From assembly GCA_026692845.1 (NCBI GenBank), contig JAPLNM010000129.1:1-64000 (forward strand): a stretch of 64,000 nucleotides of DNA, read 5' to 3'. Origin of the DNA: Planctomycetota bacterium. Lineage in GTDB: Bacteria > Planctomycetota > Planctomycetia > Pirellulales > Pirellulaceae. The notes below the pieces were generated by a model. That model worked only from the letters and a program-made list of their open reading frames with translations, was not told the origin of the DNA and ran no database searches. This document shows, one piece after another, positions 34,592 to 44,985 of the stretch; position 1 is the stretch's first letter; every line of letters begins with the position of its first letter. The position numbers and the translations under genes are program-made.

Positions 34592-34975
34592 ATGGAACCA
34601 ACAAACCAGCAGGCAAGCGTACTTTTTATCGGCAACGACTTGATGTTTCAGTCAAGGATTTCATCGGCTTGCAGGCAATTGGGATTGCCGCTTGAGGTGA
34701 TTCGAAATCCGCAATCACTCGGCGGTGATCCGCCGAGTGATTCTGCTGGTCCGAGTTTGATCGTCGTGGATTTGGGCTTAGTGAATCTCGATCTTGCAGA
34801 GGTGCTTACCTCTGGTCGAAAGGTTTGGCCGACGTCCAAGTGGCTTGGGTATGGAGCGCATGTGCAAGCCGATCGGCTCGATATGGCAACGGAACTTGGG
34901 CTCGATAGGGTGATGACACGAGGCCAGTTTGACCGGGATATGGTTCGGGTGCTCCAGGGGCTTATAGGGACCTAG
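34592..34975 (+). CDS. Stand-alone CheY-like protein
   Basis: 127 residues from ATG 34592, eight bases after the QueD-family stop. The pattern [20 protein letters not shown], then [18 protein letters not shown] and [20 protein letters not shown], matches alternate strands and helices of a receiver fold, with VVDLG in the place of the phosphoacceptor strand. The acidic pair at the first strand is reduced to a single Asp and the late Thr/Lys are not obvious, so phosphorylation is doubtful. No output domain. Similar small receiver-like proteins occur in planctomycetes with unknown role. Its 3' end overlaps the convergent cysNC gene by four bases. Confidence 0.65.
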   Translation: MEPTNQQASVLFIGNDLMFQSRISSACRQLGLPLEVIRNPQSLGGDPPSDSAGPSLIVVDLGLVNLDLAEVLTSGRKVWPTSKWLGYGAHVQADRLDMATELGLDRVMTRGQFDRDMVRVLQGLIGT

Positions 34976-36909
34976 GTCTTGAACACACCGCGATCGGCCA
35001 GCAGTTTGAGGACGAGTTCTACGCAGGTCTGGACCGAATTTTTTCCCGAATCGACGACCAAATCTGCTTTTTCGGGGGCTTCGTACACAGCGCTGACCCC
35101 TGGGAAGTTCGGAAGCACGCCAGCTTGGGCTTTGGCGTAGTGACCTTTGGAGTCACGTGCGATGCGGACCTGTTCATCGGCGGTCAGGTGCACGACGAGG
35201 AATTTTTCTTTACCGACGAGTTCTGCGACGCGGGCGCGGATCGATTCGCTAGGGGCGACAAAAGCAGCCAGGCAGATAAGCCCAGCGTCGTTCATGATGC
35301 GAGCGATATGGGCAGAGCGTCGGAGGTTCTCGCTTCGATCCTCGACAGAGAACCCAAGGTCTTGGTTGACTCCGCTGCGCATTTTTTCGCCGTCGAGGAC
35401 CATCACGGCGCGACCTTGGTCGAACAAGGCGCGTTCGACGGCTCTGGCGATGGTTGATTTTCCGGTTCCGGTAAGACCAGTAAAGAGGACTGTGGTGGGA
35501 GATTGACCGAATCGAGCGGACCGTTCTTGGGGGTTGACCTCGGTCATCGACTCGGTTTTGCCCGTGTCTTGTTCGGTCGATTCCCAAGCGGCTTTGGGTC
35601 TAGCGGTATCTCGGTCGGTGATCATCCCGGCTCCAACGGTCGCATTGGTAAGTCGATCGATGATGATGAAGGCACCGGTCGAGCGATTTCGTTTGTAGGC
35701 GTCGAAATAGATCGATTGGCTCAGGGTGATCGAGCAACGACCGATCTCGTTCAGGTGCAACTCGGGTGCAGGGGAGCGGTGGAGCGTATTGACATCGACT
35801 CGGTATCGGAGCGAATCGATTTGGCCGGGAATGGTTTGCGACGTGTGTTTGAACAGATAGGTCTTGCCTGGCAGGAGTGCATCGGCGTTGAGCCAAACGA
35901 TGGTCGCATCGAATTGATTCGAGGATTTTGGTACGTTGCCTGGTCGAACGATCATATCGCCGCGTGAGCAATCGACTTCGTCGTCGAGGACCACGGTGAG
36001 CGATTGGGGGCAAAAGGCTTCGTCCAAGTCGCCATCTTGGGTCACCAAGCGTTTGACTCGGCTGGTCCGCTTCGATGGCAGGACCATGATTTCGTCACCT
36101 TTGCGTAGGATACCTGAAGCGATTGTGCCGCAGAACCCACGAAAATCTAGATTGGGTCGATTGACGTATTGGATCGGCAGGCGGAAGTCTTCGAGGTTTC
36201 GATCCGAGCCGATGTAGACCGACTCGAGGAAATTCATCAGGGTATTGCCTCGGTACCAGGGCATATTCGGGCTTGGGTCGACGACGTTTTCGCCGTGGAG
36301 TGCAGCCAAGGGGATGAAATGCAGATCGGGCAGGTCGAGTCTGGAAACGAACTGTTTGTAGTCCTCGCAAATCTCATCGAATCTAGCTTGGCTATAGTTG
36401 ACCAGATCCATTTTATTGATCGTCACGACGACGTGTCGGATGCCCAGGAGCGACACGATGAAGCTATGGCGTTTGGTTTGCGTCAGAACGCCGTGTCTTG
36501 CGTCGATCAGGATAATCGCAAGATCGGCAGTCGAGGCGCCGGTAGCCATGTTGCGGGTGTATTGTTCATGGCCGGGAGTATCGGCGATGATGAATTTGCG
36601 TTTGGCGGTCGAGAAATACCGGTAAGCCACATCGATGGTGATTCCCTGTTCGCGTTCGGCTCTGAGGCCATCGGTGACCAGTGCCGGATCGAATTTGCCG
36701 CCGGTCGTGCCGTGGACTTTGCTTTCTTTTTCGAGTTGGGCTAGCTGATCTTCGTAGATCATCTTGCTATCGTACAGGAGCCTACCGATCAACGTGCTCT
36801 TTCCGTCGTCGACGCTTCCGCAGGTGATGAATCGCAATAATTCTTTGCGTTCGTGTTGTTCGAGGTAGGCCAAGATATCCTTGGCGATCAGGTCACTTTG
36901 GTGGGACAT
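34972..36909 (-). CDS. cysNC: Bifunctional sulfate adenylyltransferase subunit 1 / APS kinase
   Basis: 645 residues from ATG 36909, one base after the cysD stop. Residues 25-450 are a translational-GTPase domain: [20 protein letters not shown] (G1), [15 protein letters not shown] (G2), [17 protein letters not shown] (G3) and NKMDLV (G4). Residues about 470-645 are APS kinase: [37 protein letters not shown] and [16 protein letters not shown]. With CysD it makes APS from sulfate and ATP, driven by GTP hydrolysis, and the C-terminal half makes PAPS. That supports sulfate assimilation and sulfation reactions. Confidence 0.94.
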   Translation of the reverse strand: MSHQSDLIAKDILAYLEQHERKELLRFITCGSVDDGKSTLIGRLLYDSKMIYEDQLAQLEKESKVHGTTGGKFDPALVTDGLRAEREQGITIDVAYRYFSTAKRKFIIADTPGHEQYTRNMATGASTADLAIILIDARHGVLTQTKRHSFIVSLLGIRHVVVTINKMDLVNYSQARFDEICEDYKQFVSRLDLPDLHFIPLAALHGENVVDPSPNMPWYRGNTLMNFLESVYIGSDRNLEDFRLPIQYVNRPNLDFRGFCGTIASGILRKGDEIMVLPSKRTSRVKRLVTQDGDLDEAFCPQSLTVVLDDEVDCSRGDMIVRPGNVPKSSNQFDATIVWLNADALLPGKTYLFKHTSQTIPGQIDSLRYRVDVNTLHRSPAPELHLNEIGRCSITLSQSIYFDAYKRNRSTGAFIIIDRLTNATVGAGMITDRDTARPKAAWESTEQDTGKTESMTEVNPQERSARFGQSPTTVLFTGLTGTGKSTIARAVERALFDQGRAVMVLDGEKMRSGVNQDLGFSVEDRSENLRRSAHIARIMNDAGLICLAAFVAPSESIRARVAELVGKEKFLVVHLTADEQVRIARDSKGHYAKAQAGVLPNFPGVSAVYEAPEKADLVVDSGKNSVQTCVELVLKLLADRGVFKT

Positions 36910-36910
36910 C

Positions 36911-37822
36911 TTAGAAGTATCCTTGCATCTTTTTGAGTTCCATACCGGCACCGCCACCGTCTTTATCGATCACGCGGCCTTGCCTTTCGGAAGTTTTCGT
37001 CAGGAGCATTTCCTGGATGATTTCGGGTAGCGTGGTTGCATTGGACTCCACGGCGCCTGTCAGTGGCCAGCATCCGAGGGTACGGAACCGGACCATTTTG
37101 TGTTCGAGCACTTCGCCTTCGCGGAGTTTGAATCGATCGTCATTGGGGCTGATCAAGACACCGTTGCGTTCGACGACGGGTCGTTTTTTGGCTAGGTAGA
37201 GATCTGGAATGGGTATGTTTTCCAGGTAGATGTACTGCCAGACGTCCAGTTCGGTCCAGTTTGACAAGGGGAAGACACGGATGCTCTCTTGTGGGTTGAC
37301 TCGGCAGTTGTATAGGTTCCACAGTTCGGGCCGTTGGTTCTTGGGGTCCCAACGATGGAATTTATCGCGAAAGGAAAACACGCGCTCTTTGGCTCGGGAT
37401 TTTTCTTCATCGCGTCTGGCGCCACCGAAGGCTGCATCGAAGCCGTATTTGCTCAGGGAGGCTTTGAGAGAATCGGTCTTCATGACCTCGGTGTGTTTGT
37501 CGCTATTTTCGAACGGATCAATCCCGAGTTTGAGGCCATCGTGATTGATGTTCACGAGCAATTCGATGCCGAGTTGATTTTTCACGTAGGAGTCGCGAAA
37601 CTCGATCATCTCTCGGAATTTCCAGGTCGTATCGACGTGGAGGAAGGGAAAAGGTGGTTTGCCTGGGTAGAAGGCTTTGAGTGCAAGGTGTGTCATGACG
37701 GCCGAGTCTTTACCGATGGAGTAAAGCATGACAGGCTTTTTGAATTCGGCGGCCACCTCTCGGATGACGTGGATGCTTTCGGATTCGAGTTGTTTTAAGT
37801 GGGTCAGGTTGTAGGAATTCAT
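36911..37822 (-). CDS. cysD: Sulfate adenylyltransferase subunit 2
   Basis: 303 residues, the standard size. [19 protein letters not shown] then [20 protein letters not shown] (PP-loop SxGKDS), [20 protein letters not shown] and [20 protein letters not shown] are characteristic of CysD. It adenylates sulfate with the CysN GTPase. The gene starts the cysD-cysNC operon; its stop is immediately followed by the cysNC ATG. The promoter must lie in the 220 bases shared with the fusA terminator. Confidence 0.95.
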   Translation of the reverse strand: MNSYNLTHLKQLESESIHVIREVAAEFKKPVMLYSIGKDSAVMTHLALKAFYPGKPPFPFLHVDTTWKFREMIEFRDSYVKNQLGIELLVNINHDGLKLGIDPFENSDKHTEVMKTDSLKASLSKYGFDAAFGGARRDEEKSRAKERVFSFRDKFHRWDPKNQRPELWNLYNCRVNPQESIRVFPLSNWTELDVWQYIYLENIPIPDLYLAKKRPVVERNGVLISPNDDRFKLREGEVLEHKMVRFRTLGCWPLTGAVESNATTLPEIIQEMLLTKTSERQGRVIDKDGGGAGMELKKMQGYF

Positions 37823-37964
37823 TGGGGGCTCACTGATGGAGGACGGCCATGGCCGATCTTTAGTACTGAATTCTGGGGTGCTAGGTCAACGGAATTGGGA
37901 CCGAAAACCTACGCTTCGGCATTGGATTATTTGCCTGATGCGTTTTCCAACGCTGGATGGACTT

Positions 37965-37998
37965 GAAAAAAAAGACGCAAACCCGAGGGCTGCGTCTT
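37965..37998 (-). terminator. Rho-independent terminator of fusA
   Basis: On the minus strand, AAGACGCA and TGCGTCTT pair around an 11-base loop (37972-37998) and are followed by a run of eight T (37966-37973, read on the minus strand), 45 bases after the fusA stop codon. Confidence 0.85.
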
Positions 37999-38042
37999 TG
38001 AGGTTTCGATGAAATCGCCATGGGCTTGCAACCCAACGGGCT

Positions 38043-40136
38043 TTAGGCCTTGGCTCTTGCGGCTAGTTGCTTTTTACGTTCGTTGATGATGTCATCTTGA
38101 AGGCTTCTTGGAACGGCCGAGTAGCGGGCCAATTCCATAGCGAATGTTCCTTGACCCTTGGTCATGCTTCGCAGGTCGGTGGCATATCCGAAGGTATTTG
38201 CCAGGGGGACTTCGGCGGTGATGTAGGAAACACCGTCACGAGCGTCTGTATTGTTGACAAGACCGCGTCGGGAGATGACGTCGCCTACGACCGAACCTTG
38301 GTCGTTTTCGGGGCATTCGATATCGCACTTCATGATCGGTTCGAGGAGCATGGGGCTTGAGGCCCGCATGGTTTCTCGGAAGCAATCGCACGCGGCGATG
38401 TAGAAGGCCCGTTCGCTTGAATCGACGTCGTGGTAGCTACCGTCTTCGAGATCGATTTTGACACCGACGACAGGGAATTCGGCAAGGGGACCTTTGAACA
38501 TCGAGTCGCGGAAGCCTTTTTCAACAGGTGGGATGAACTGTTTGGGGATTCGTCCACCGGTGACGTTGTCTTCGAAAACGAACGTCTTTTCGCCTTCGGG
38601 GTCCATGGGGGATAGTTTGCCGACGATGTGGGCAAATTGTCCGGATCCACCGGTTTGCTTTTTGTGTTTGTAGTTGAATTCCTGGGGTTGACCGGGAGTT
38701 TCGCGGTAGCTGACTTTAGGAGCACCGACTTGGACTTCAACTTTATATTCCCGACGCATGCGTTCGACGTAGATATCCAGGTGGAGTTCACCCATTCCGC
38801 AGATGATCGTTTCGCTGGTTTCTTCGTCGTTGTAGACTTGGAACGTAGGATCTTCTTTTCGGAAGCGGTTGAGTGCCTTGCTCATTTTATCCGCATCGGC
38901 GCGGCTAGCGGGAGTCACTGCGACCTTGATGACCGGTTCGGGGACGAACATACTTTCGAGGGTACAGAAGTCGCGGTCGTTGCTATAGGTTTCGCCGCTG
39001 GCGCAGTCGATCCCCATGATTGCAACGATATCGCCGGCTTCTGCGATATCGATTTCTTCGCGTTTGTCGGCGTGCATGCGGACGATCCGACTGAAGCGTT
39101 CTTTCTTGCTCGTGCGTTGGTTGACATAAATCTCACCCTTGGCGATTTTGCCTTGGTAGATCCGCATGAAGGTTAGCTGACCGAATGGGTCTTCGACGAT
39201 TTTGAAAGCCATTCCGACGAAGGGCAATTCGGTGTCGGGTTTGAGGGTGAGTTTTTCTTCTTCTTTGCCGACTTTGCGAGCCGAGATTTCGCGTTCTAGG
39301 GGGCTAGGCAGGTAGCGTAGAACGGCGTTGAGAAGGAGTTGAACCCCTTTATTTTTGTAAGCGGATCCGCAGAACACAGGAGTGATCTTGAGTGCTTGGG
39401 TTGCATCTTTGCAGGCTTGGTAGATCAGATCGACGGGGACCTCTTGTTCGTTGAACAGCAGTTCGACGAGTTGTTCGTTGAAGTCCGACAGGCCGTCGAG
39501 CATCTTCTGACGCATTTCCTTGGCCTTGGCCAAGTAAGCAGCGGGGATTTCCTCTTCTCGGACTTCTTCACCGTCCTTGCCATCGAAGTAGAAGGCCTTC
39601 ATGGTGGGCAGATCAATGACAGCTTCGAAGGTTTCCCCGGCTCCGATGGGAATTTGCATCATGATTGCGTTGCAATGGAGCTTTTCGCGAACCTGTTGGG
39701 CGACGCGATAGGCATCTGCGCCGGTGCGGTCCATTTTGTTGACGAACGCCAAGCGAGGAACTTTGTAGCGCCGCATTTGTCGATCGACCGTCAGGGACTG
39801 GCTCTGAACGCCACCGACGGAACACAGGACGAGCACCGCACCGTCGAGGACGCGTAGCGAACGTTCGACTTCGATGGTAAAGTCGACGTGTCCTGGGGTG
39901 TCGATCAGATTGATAATGTTGTCGTGCCATAGCAACTGGGTGGCTGCCGAGGTAATGGTAATACCCCGTTCCTTTTCCAATTCCATGTAATCCATCGTGG
40001 CTCCGTCTCCGTCGCCTTTGACTTCTTCGATCTTATGGATACGACCTGCGTAGAACAGGATCCGTTCGCTAAGGGTGGTTTTGCCCGAGTCGATGTGAGC
40101 ACTGATGCCGATGTTGCGTAATTTGGTTAGGTCCAT
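38043..40136 (-). CDS. fusA: Elongation factor G
   Basis: 697 residues. GISAHIDSGKTTLSERILFY (G1), KERGITITSAAT (G2), DTPGHVDFTIEVERSLRVLD (G3) and NKMDRTGA (G4) are intact, followed by domain II, SETIICGMGELHLDIYVERM (domain III), and the domain IV/V signature GGRIPKQFIPPVEKG. It drives ribosomal translocation. Genomes of this group often carry more than one EF-G, so this may be the main or a second copy; the sequence alone does not settle it. No rpsL-rpsG-tuf genes are adjacent. A strong terminator ends the gene. Confidence 0.95.
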   Translation of the reverse strand: MDLTKLRNIGISAHIDSGKTTLSERILFYAGRIHKIEEVKGDGDGATMDYMELEKERGITITSAATQLLWHDNIINLIDTPGHVDFTIEVERSLRVLDGAVLVLCSVGGVQSQSLTVDRQMRRYKVPRLAFVNKMDRTGADAYRVAQQVREKLHCNAIMMQIPIGAGETFEAVIDLPTMKAFYFDGKDGEEVREEEIPAAYLAKAKEMRQKMLDGLSDFNEQLVELLFNEQEVPVDLIYQACKDATQALKITPVFCGSAYKNKGVQLLLNAVLRYLPSPLEREISARKVGKEEEKLTLKPDTELPFVGMAFKIVEDPFGQLTFMRIYQGKIAKGEIYVNQRTSKKERFSRIVRMHADKREEIDIAEAGDIVAIMGIDCASGETYSNDRDFCTLESMFVPEPVIKVAVTPASRADADKMSKALNRFRKEDPTFQVYNDEETSETIICGMGELHLDIYVERMRREYKVEVQVGAPKVSYRETPGQPQEFNYKHKKQTGGSGQFAHIVGKLSPMDPEGEKTFVFEDNVTGGRIPKQFIPPVEKGFRDSMFKGPLAEFPVVGVKIDLEDGSYHDVDSSERAFYIAACDCFRETMRASSPMLLEPIMKCDIECPENDQGSVVGDVISRRGLVNNTDARDGVSYITAEVPLANTFGYATDLRSMTKGQGTFAMELARYSAVPRSLQDDIINERKKQLAARAKA

Positions 40137-40328
40137 AGTCTTCTTAATTCACCCGCAGAAAACGAAAAAGTCCGTCATTTTCTAGTAATTGACGAGAGAA
40201 GAGTTTACAGAACTCCCGGTTTAGGAAAAGACCAAATCGAGGGTTACTCGACGGCATCGAGCGAACTAAAATGCCCTCGATCAAGAACGTAACTCTCTGC
40301 GAACAACACCTTTTTTGTGAGACTGGGC

Positions 40329-40994
40329 ATGCGGCAATGGATCGACTGGATTTTGCATGTCGACAAGCACCTTCGGGAGTTGATGGATGCTGCTGGAGCG
40401 CCGTGGCTTTACACGATTCTTTTTTTGATCGTTTTTTGTGAGACCGGACTGGTTGTTTTGCCGTTTTTGCCTGGGGATTCATTGCTTTTTGCTGCCGGAT
40501 CGCTCTGTGCGATCGATGGCAGTCCGATGAGCATTTGGGTTTTGTGGCCGTTGCTCATCGTCGCTGCGATCCTGGGAGACGCGGTCAATTACTGGATTGG
40601 ATTCAAGGCCGGCCCGACGGTTTTTCGGAGTCAAACGTCGAGGTGGTTTCATCGCGAGCACTTGGACCGAGCCCAGCGTTTTTACGATCGATACGGTGCG
40701 AAAACCATCCTATTAGCGCGTTTTGTCCCCATTGTTCGGACGTTTGCCCCGTTTGTCGCCGGGATCGGCAAAATGAACTTTTTGAAGTTCTGGCTTTATA
40801 ACATCACCGGCGGGATAGTTTGGGTCACCCTGTTTCTTTTTGCCGGATACCTCTTGGCCAAGGTGGTTTGGATTCAGAAGAATTTTTTCCTGGTGACCAT
40901 CGGTATCATTTTCCTGAGTGTTCTTCCGATCGTTTGGGAGCTATGGCAGGAAAAACGCCGAAAGGCCTCGCAAACTCGATCCGAAGGGCCCTGA
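40329..40994 (+). CDS. DedA-family membrane protein
   Basis: 221 residues from ATG 40329 (a GTG 12 bases upstream is an alternative). FCETGLVVLPFLPGDSLLFAAG is the DedA E/P/G-D motif, and GDAVNYWIGFKAG, FYDRYGAKTILLARFVPIVRTFAPFVAGIG carry the conserved F.R..P.VR motif. Membrane segments are seen near residues 22-45, 68-92, 150-170 and 180-205. DedA proteins act as lipid scramblases or undecaprenyl-phosphate recyclers in the inner membrane. The gene is followed by a beta-CASP nuclease gene after 81 bases. Confidence 0.92.
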   Translation: MRQWIDWILHVDKHLRELMDAAGAPWLYTILFLIVFCETGLVVLPFLPGDSLLFAAGSLCAIDGSPMSIWVLWPLLIVAAILGDAVNYWIGFKAGPTVFRSQTSRWFHREHLDRAQRFYDRYGAKTILLARFVPIVRTFAPFVAGIGKMNFLKFWLYNITGGIVWVTLFLFAGYLLAKVVWIQKNFFLVTIGIIFLSVLPIVWELWQEKRRKASQTRSEGP

Positions 40995-41020
40995 GCTCGG
41001 CTCGGCTCTTTTGGATCGAG

Positions 41021-41029
41021 TGGTATACT
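41021..41029 (+). promoter_or_regulatory. Possible extended -10 promoter
   Basis: TGGTATACT matches TGnTATAAT in all but one position and lies 46 bases before the ATG at 41076. No -35 was identified. Confidence 0.3.
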
Positions 41030-41075
41030 GCATGCCTATGCTTTTGCAGGATAGTTCTCAGGAGAATCCTTTTCC

Positions 41076-42470
41076 ATGGAAATCGTTCATCACGGCGGAT
41101 ACTTGGGTGTCACCGGTTCTTGCCACCAACTCCACTTGGATACCTCGCGGTCGATCCTGATCGATTGTGGATCTTTCCAAGGTGCCGATGCGAAGCGCCA
41201 CAGTTCGCCGCAAATCGATTTTCCGCTCGACGGAATCGAGGCTCTGTTGCTCACGCACGTGCACATCGACCACATCGGACGGATCCCTTATTTGATCGAG
41301 GCCGGGTTCCACCGTCCGATCTATTGCACGCCTCCGACGGCCAAATTCCTGCCGGTGATGCTCGAGGATGCGATTCGCCTGGGCATGACCCGCAACAAAA
41401 AGGTGGTTGGGAGTTTGCTCAAGTCGATCACGGATTTGATCCATCCGGTCCCGTACGGCAAATGGAATCGCGTGTCTGGTAACGCCGAATTTCGTTTTTC
41501 GACCGCAGGTCATATTCTTGGTGCCGCGGTGATCGAAGTCCGCAACAAGGACACTTGGATCTGCTTTAGCGGAGATCTCGGCTCGCGTTGCACCCCCATC
41601 CTCAACCCGCCTGTGTCTCCGGAGCGAGCCGATATTCTCGTTCTCGAAAGCACCTATGGAGATCGGATTCACGAAGGACGCGAGAGCCGCATGCAGCGTC
41701 TCGAAGCGATCTTGGTCGAGACGCTCGAAAATCGCGGCGTGACCTTGATCCCCGCTTTTAGCCTCGGACGGACCCAGGAACTGCTATTCGAGCTGAATCA
41801 AATCATCGAAGGGATCGGCAAGAAACACGGAAGTTCCGCCCTGAACGCTTACGACATCATCGTCGACTCGCCCTTAGCGATCAAGTTGACCGACATCTAT
41901 GAGCAGATGGAACCCTATTGGAGCCAGGAAGCCCGAGAGGTGCTGACCGTCGACAGCCAGCCGTTTGTCTTCAACAACCTTATCGAGATCGACCGGGCCG
42001 GAGAGTCCGCGGGGAATCTTGAGTACCTCAAGCGATCTGGAAAACCTGCGATCGTCATCGCCGGTAGCGGGATGTGCACCGGTGGCCGGATCGTTGAGTA
42101 TCTCAAAGCCTTTCTTCATCGACCCAATACCGACATCGTTTTTGTCGGATACCAAGCGACCGGAACGCCGGGCCGAGCGATCCAAGAATGCGAATTAGGC
42201 AAGTGCTCGGTCCGTATCGACCATCAGGAATTCCCTGTTCGAGCCAAGACGCACACTCTGAGCGGATACTCCGCACACGCCGATCAATTGGACTTGATCA
42301 AGTTTGTCCAAGGCATCCCGACGCCTCCGAAAGAGATCCGTTTGGTACACGGCGAAGAGCACGCCAAGGAAGCCTTCCAGAAGAAGCTCCAAGAACTCGG
42401 CTACAACGCGACCTATTTCAAGAACGAACATGCCGATGGCCCCATCCGCGAAACTCAAGACAGGGAATAG
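41076..42470 (+). CDS. Beta-CASP metallo-beta-lactamase RNA exonuclease-like protein
   Basis: 464 residues. LLTHVHIDHIGRIPYLIEAG is the HxHxDH zinc motif, HILGAAVIEV supplies the next His, and FSGDLGSRCTPIL the Asp. The beta-CASP part shows VLESTYGDRIHEG, VTLIPAFSLGRTQELLFEL, VIAGSGMCTGGRIVEYL and the C-terminal SGYSAHADQLDLIKFV plus LVHGEEHAKEAFQKKL. This is the YSH1/CPSF-73-like bacterial group, generally thought to process or degrade RNA in the cytoplasm. The uvrA gene begins 10 bases after the stop. Confidence 0.92.
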   Translation: MEIVHHGGYLGVTGSCHQLHLDTSRSILIDCGSFQGADAKRHSSPQIDFPLDGIEALLLTHVHIDHIGRIPYLIEAGFHRPIYCTPPTAKFLPVMLEDAIRLGMTRNKKVVGSLLKSITDLIHPVPYGKWNRVSGNAEFRFSTAGHILGAAVIEVRNKDTWICFSGDLGSRCTPILNPPVSPERADILVLESTYGDRIHEGRESRMQRLEAILVETLENRGVTLIPAFSLGRTQELLFELNQIIEGIGKKHGSSALNAYDIIVDSPLAIKLTDIYEQMEPYWSQEAREVLTVDSQPFVFNNLIEIDRAGESAGNLEYLKRSGKPAIVIAGSGMCTGGRIVEYLKAFLHRPNTDIVFVGYQATGTPGRAIQECELGKCSVRIDHQEFPVRAKTHTLSGYSAHADQLDLIKFVQGIPTPPKEIRLVHGEEHAKEAFQKKLQELGYNATYFKNEHADGPIRETQDRE

Positions 42471-42480
42471 TCTCCCATCG

Positions 42481-44943
42481 ATGCAGATACGCGGTGCGGC
42501 GACCCACAACCTTCGCCACATCGATATCGATCTGCCACGCGGCCAGTTGATCGTACTGACGGGAGTCAGCGGTAGCGGCAAAAGCTCCCTGGCGTTCGAT
42601 ACCCTCTTTGCCGAAAGCCAGCGTCAGTACCTCCAGAGCCTCTCGAGTTACACCCGTCAGTTCCTCGACCAATTGGAGCGACCTAAACTCGACTCGGTCC
42701 GCGGCCTGCAACCGTGCTTGAGCATCGATCAATCGCAGGGAGTCCAAAGCCCTCGGAGCACCGTCGGGACGATCACCGAGGTCTACGACTACTTCAGACT
42801 ACTGATGGCGCGCGTTGCGATTCCCTCGTGCTATCAGTGCAACGAGCCAATCCTGCGGCAGTCCTCCGAAGCGATCGTCGGGGCTGTGATACAAGCCGTC
42901 GCAGGGACCAAACTGACGATCATGGCTCCGATGGTCCTGGACCGAAAAGGAGCGCATGCGGAGATCTTTAGCAAGATCGAAAAGGCCGGTTTGCTCAAGG
43001 TCCGAGTCGATGGAGAGATTTTTGAACTCGACGAAATTCCCAAACTTGCGGTTCGCAAGGAACACACCATCGAAGCGATCGTCGATCGCATCGTGGTCCG
43101 CCAAGACAGCCACGAACGGATCGAAAAAGCGATCCTCACCGCATTGCAATTGACCTCGGGGCTCGTTCGTACCTTGGCCGACGACCAAGAGCATCTCTAC
43201 TCGACCCGATTTGCCTGCGTGCGATGCTCAATCAGCTTGCCGGAGATCGAACCGAGAACCTTTAGTTTCAACAGCGCCTACGGGGCATGTCCCAAATGCG
43301 AAGGCTACGGAGCGATCGGGGAGTCCAAAGAGACCAGATGTCCGATGTGCCAAGGCACTAGGCTCAAACGCGAATCGCTCGCAATCCGCTTGGAAAATCT
43401 TTCGATCGCCGAAATCACCTCCAAGACCATCGAGGAGCTGCGTGTTTGGCTCAAGGGCTTGAGCTGGGATTCCGAGCGACAAAAGATCGCCCAACCGATC
43501 CTCCAGGAAATCTTGCCTCGCTTGGAGTATCTCGATCAGGTCGGTCTGGGATACCTATCGCTGGATCGTCCAGGTCAAACCCTCAGCGGTGGCGAGTTGC
43601 AACGCGTCCGCTTGGCAACCAGCGTGGGAACCGGACTGACCGGAGTATGCTATGTTCTGGATGAACCCTCGATCGGCCTGCATGCCCGCGATACCGAGCG
43701 ACTCATCGGGATCCTCCGGTCCCTGCAGTCCAAGGGCAATAGCATCGTCGTTGTCGAACACGACGAATCGATGATGCGGGCTGCCGACCTGGTCGTCGAC
43801 ATGGGACCCGGTGCCGGGACCCTAGGGGGATGTGTCGTTGCCCAAGGGCCCTTGGACCAGATTCTCGATGCACCCGGTTCGCTCACGGGCAAGTATCTAT
43901 CGCCGGGCTACCAGATGCGACCGAAGACCCGCAAAACGGTCGAAAAAAAACACCCCATGCTCCGCATCGAGGGGGTCTGCAAAAACAACCTTCATGACCT
44001 TAGCGTCGAGTTTCCTATCGGTCGATTGATCGCCATCAGCGGAGTCAGCGGCAGTGGCAAAAGCACCTTGATTCACGATACCTTGGTCCCTGCACTCACC
44101 GGTTGGCTAACCGATTCGAAGAAGTCCTCGGAGCATTGGCGAGGGCTCCAAGGAGCCGATGCGATCGAACGGCTTTTGGAGATCGATCAATCGCCGATCG
44201 GACGCACACCTCGGAGCACCCCTGCGACGTATTGCGGATTGTGGGATTCGGTGCGCAAAGCTTACGCTGCGAGCCGCGATGCGAAAATCCGAGGCTACCA
44301 AGCCAATCGATTCAGCTTCAACGCCGGCGACGGACGCTGCGATACCTGCGGCGGTGCCGGGCGCGTCAAGCTCGAAATGAGCTTTCTCGAACAAGTCGAT
44401 GTGCCTTGTGCGGCCTGCAACGGCAAACGATTCAATCGATCAACCCTTTCGGTCCGATTCAAAGACAAGAACATCGCGGAGGTCTTGGAAATGCCGATCG
44501 ATCAAGCCGCTGAGTTTTTTCAGAATGTGCCGGATCTTCAAAATGCATTGGAGTGCCTGCAATCGGTCGGACTCGGGTACCTGACGCTCGGTCAGCGTTC
44601 CACAACCCTCAGCGGCGGTGAAGCGCAGCGCATCAAGCTTGCGACCGAACTGCAAAAGAAATCCACTGGAAAAACCTTGTACGTCCTCGATGAACCGACC
44701 ACAGGACTCCATCTTGCGGATATCGAGCGTGTCGTTAAGCTCCTGCTGGGGCTTGTGGAAAAAGGAAACACCGTGATCGTCGTCGAGCACCAACTCGATT
44801 TGATCTCTTGCTGCGACTGGATCATCGATCTTGGGCCCGAGGGTGGGGCCAAGGGTGGAAAGATCGTCGGGGTCGGAACCCCCGAGCAAATCGCCCAACT
44901 CTCTACGCCCACGGGCGATGCGCTGCGTGGGTTCCTCGGATAG
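42481..44943 (+). CDS. uvrA: Excinuclease ABC subunit A lacking the insertion domain
   Basis: 820 residues; normal UvrA is about 940. The start MQIRGAATHNLRHIDIDLPR at 42481 aligns with the family; an upstream ATG (42430) would overlap the previous gene. Both ATPase modules are complete: GVSGSGKSSLAFDTLFAESQ, then LSGGELQRVRLATSVGTGL and YVLDEPSIGLH; and [35 protein letters not shown] and YVLDEPTTGLH. Zinc pairs CYQC, CVRC, CPKC, CPMC and, in the second half, CDTC and CAAC are present. The UvrB-binding region (LTIMAPMVLDRKGAHAEIF...) is kept. Between CPKC and CPMC only about 14 residues remain where UvrA normally has some 95. It recognises DNA damage with UvrB. Confidence 0.9.
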   Translation: MQIRGAATHNLRHIDIDLPRGQLIVLTGVSGSGKSSLAFDTLFAESQRQYLQSLSSYTRQFLDQLERPKLDSVRGLQPCLSIDQSQGVQSPRSTVGTITEVYDYFRLLMARVAIPSCYQCNEPILRQSSEAIVGAVIQAVAGTKLTIMAPMVLDRKGAHAEIFSKIEKAGLLKVRVDGEIFELDEIPKLAVRKEHTIEAIVDRIVVRQDSHERIEKAILTALQLTSGLVRTLADDQEHLYSTRFACVRCSISLPEIEPRTFSFNSAYGACPKCEGYGAIGESKETRCPMCQGTRLKRESLAIRLENLSIAEITSKTIEELRVWLKGLSWDSERQKIAQPILQEILPRLEYLDQVGLGYLSLDRPGQTLSGGELQRVRLATSVGTGLTGVCYVLDEPSIGLHARDTERLIGILRSLQSKGNSIVVVEHDESMMRAADLVVDMGPGAGTLGGCVVAQGPLDQILDAPGSLTGKYLSPGYQMRPKTRKTVEKKHPMLRIEGVCKNNLHDLSVEFPIGRLIAISGVSGSGKSTLIHDTLVPALTGWLTDSKKSSEHWRGLQGADAIERLLEIDQSPIGRTPRSTPATYCGLWDSVRKAYAASRDAKIRGYQANRFSFNAGDGRCDTCGGAGRVKLEMSFLEQVDVPCAACNGKRFNRSTLSVRFKDKNIAEVLEMPIDQAAEFFQNVPDLQNALECLQSVGLGYLTLGQRSTTLSGGEAQRIKLATELQKKSTGKTLYVLDEPTTGLHLADIERVVKLLLGLVEKGNTVIVVEHQLDLISCCDWIIDLGPEGGAKGGKIVGVGTPEQIAQLSTPTGDALRGFLG

Positions 44944-44985
44944 CTTCGCAAAACAAAAGATAGCAAAGCTGGCACGGAGACTTCG

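Noticed and set aside
37823-37964. Possible riboswitch upstream of cysD
   Set aside because: No conserved SAM-type helices or core motif could be made out by eye.
40137-40328. Possible tRNA or small RNA between fusA and the DedA gene
   Set aside because: No cloverleaf or T-loop sequence is present; it reads as a plain divergent promoter region.
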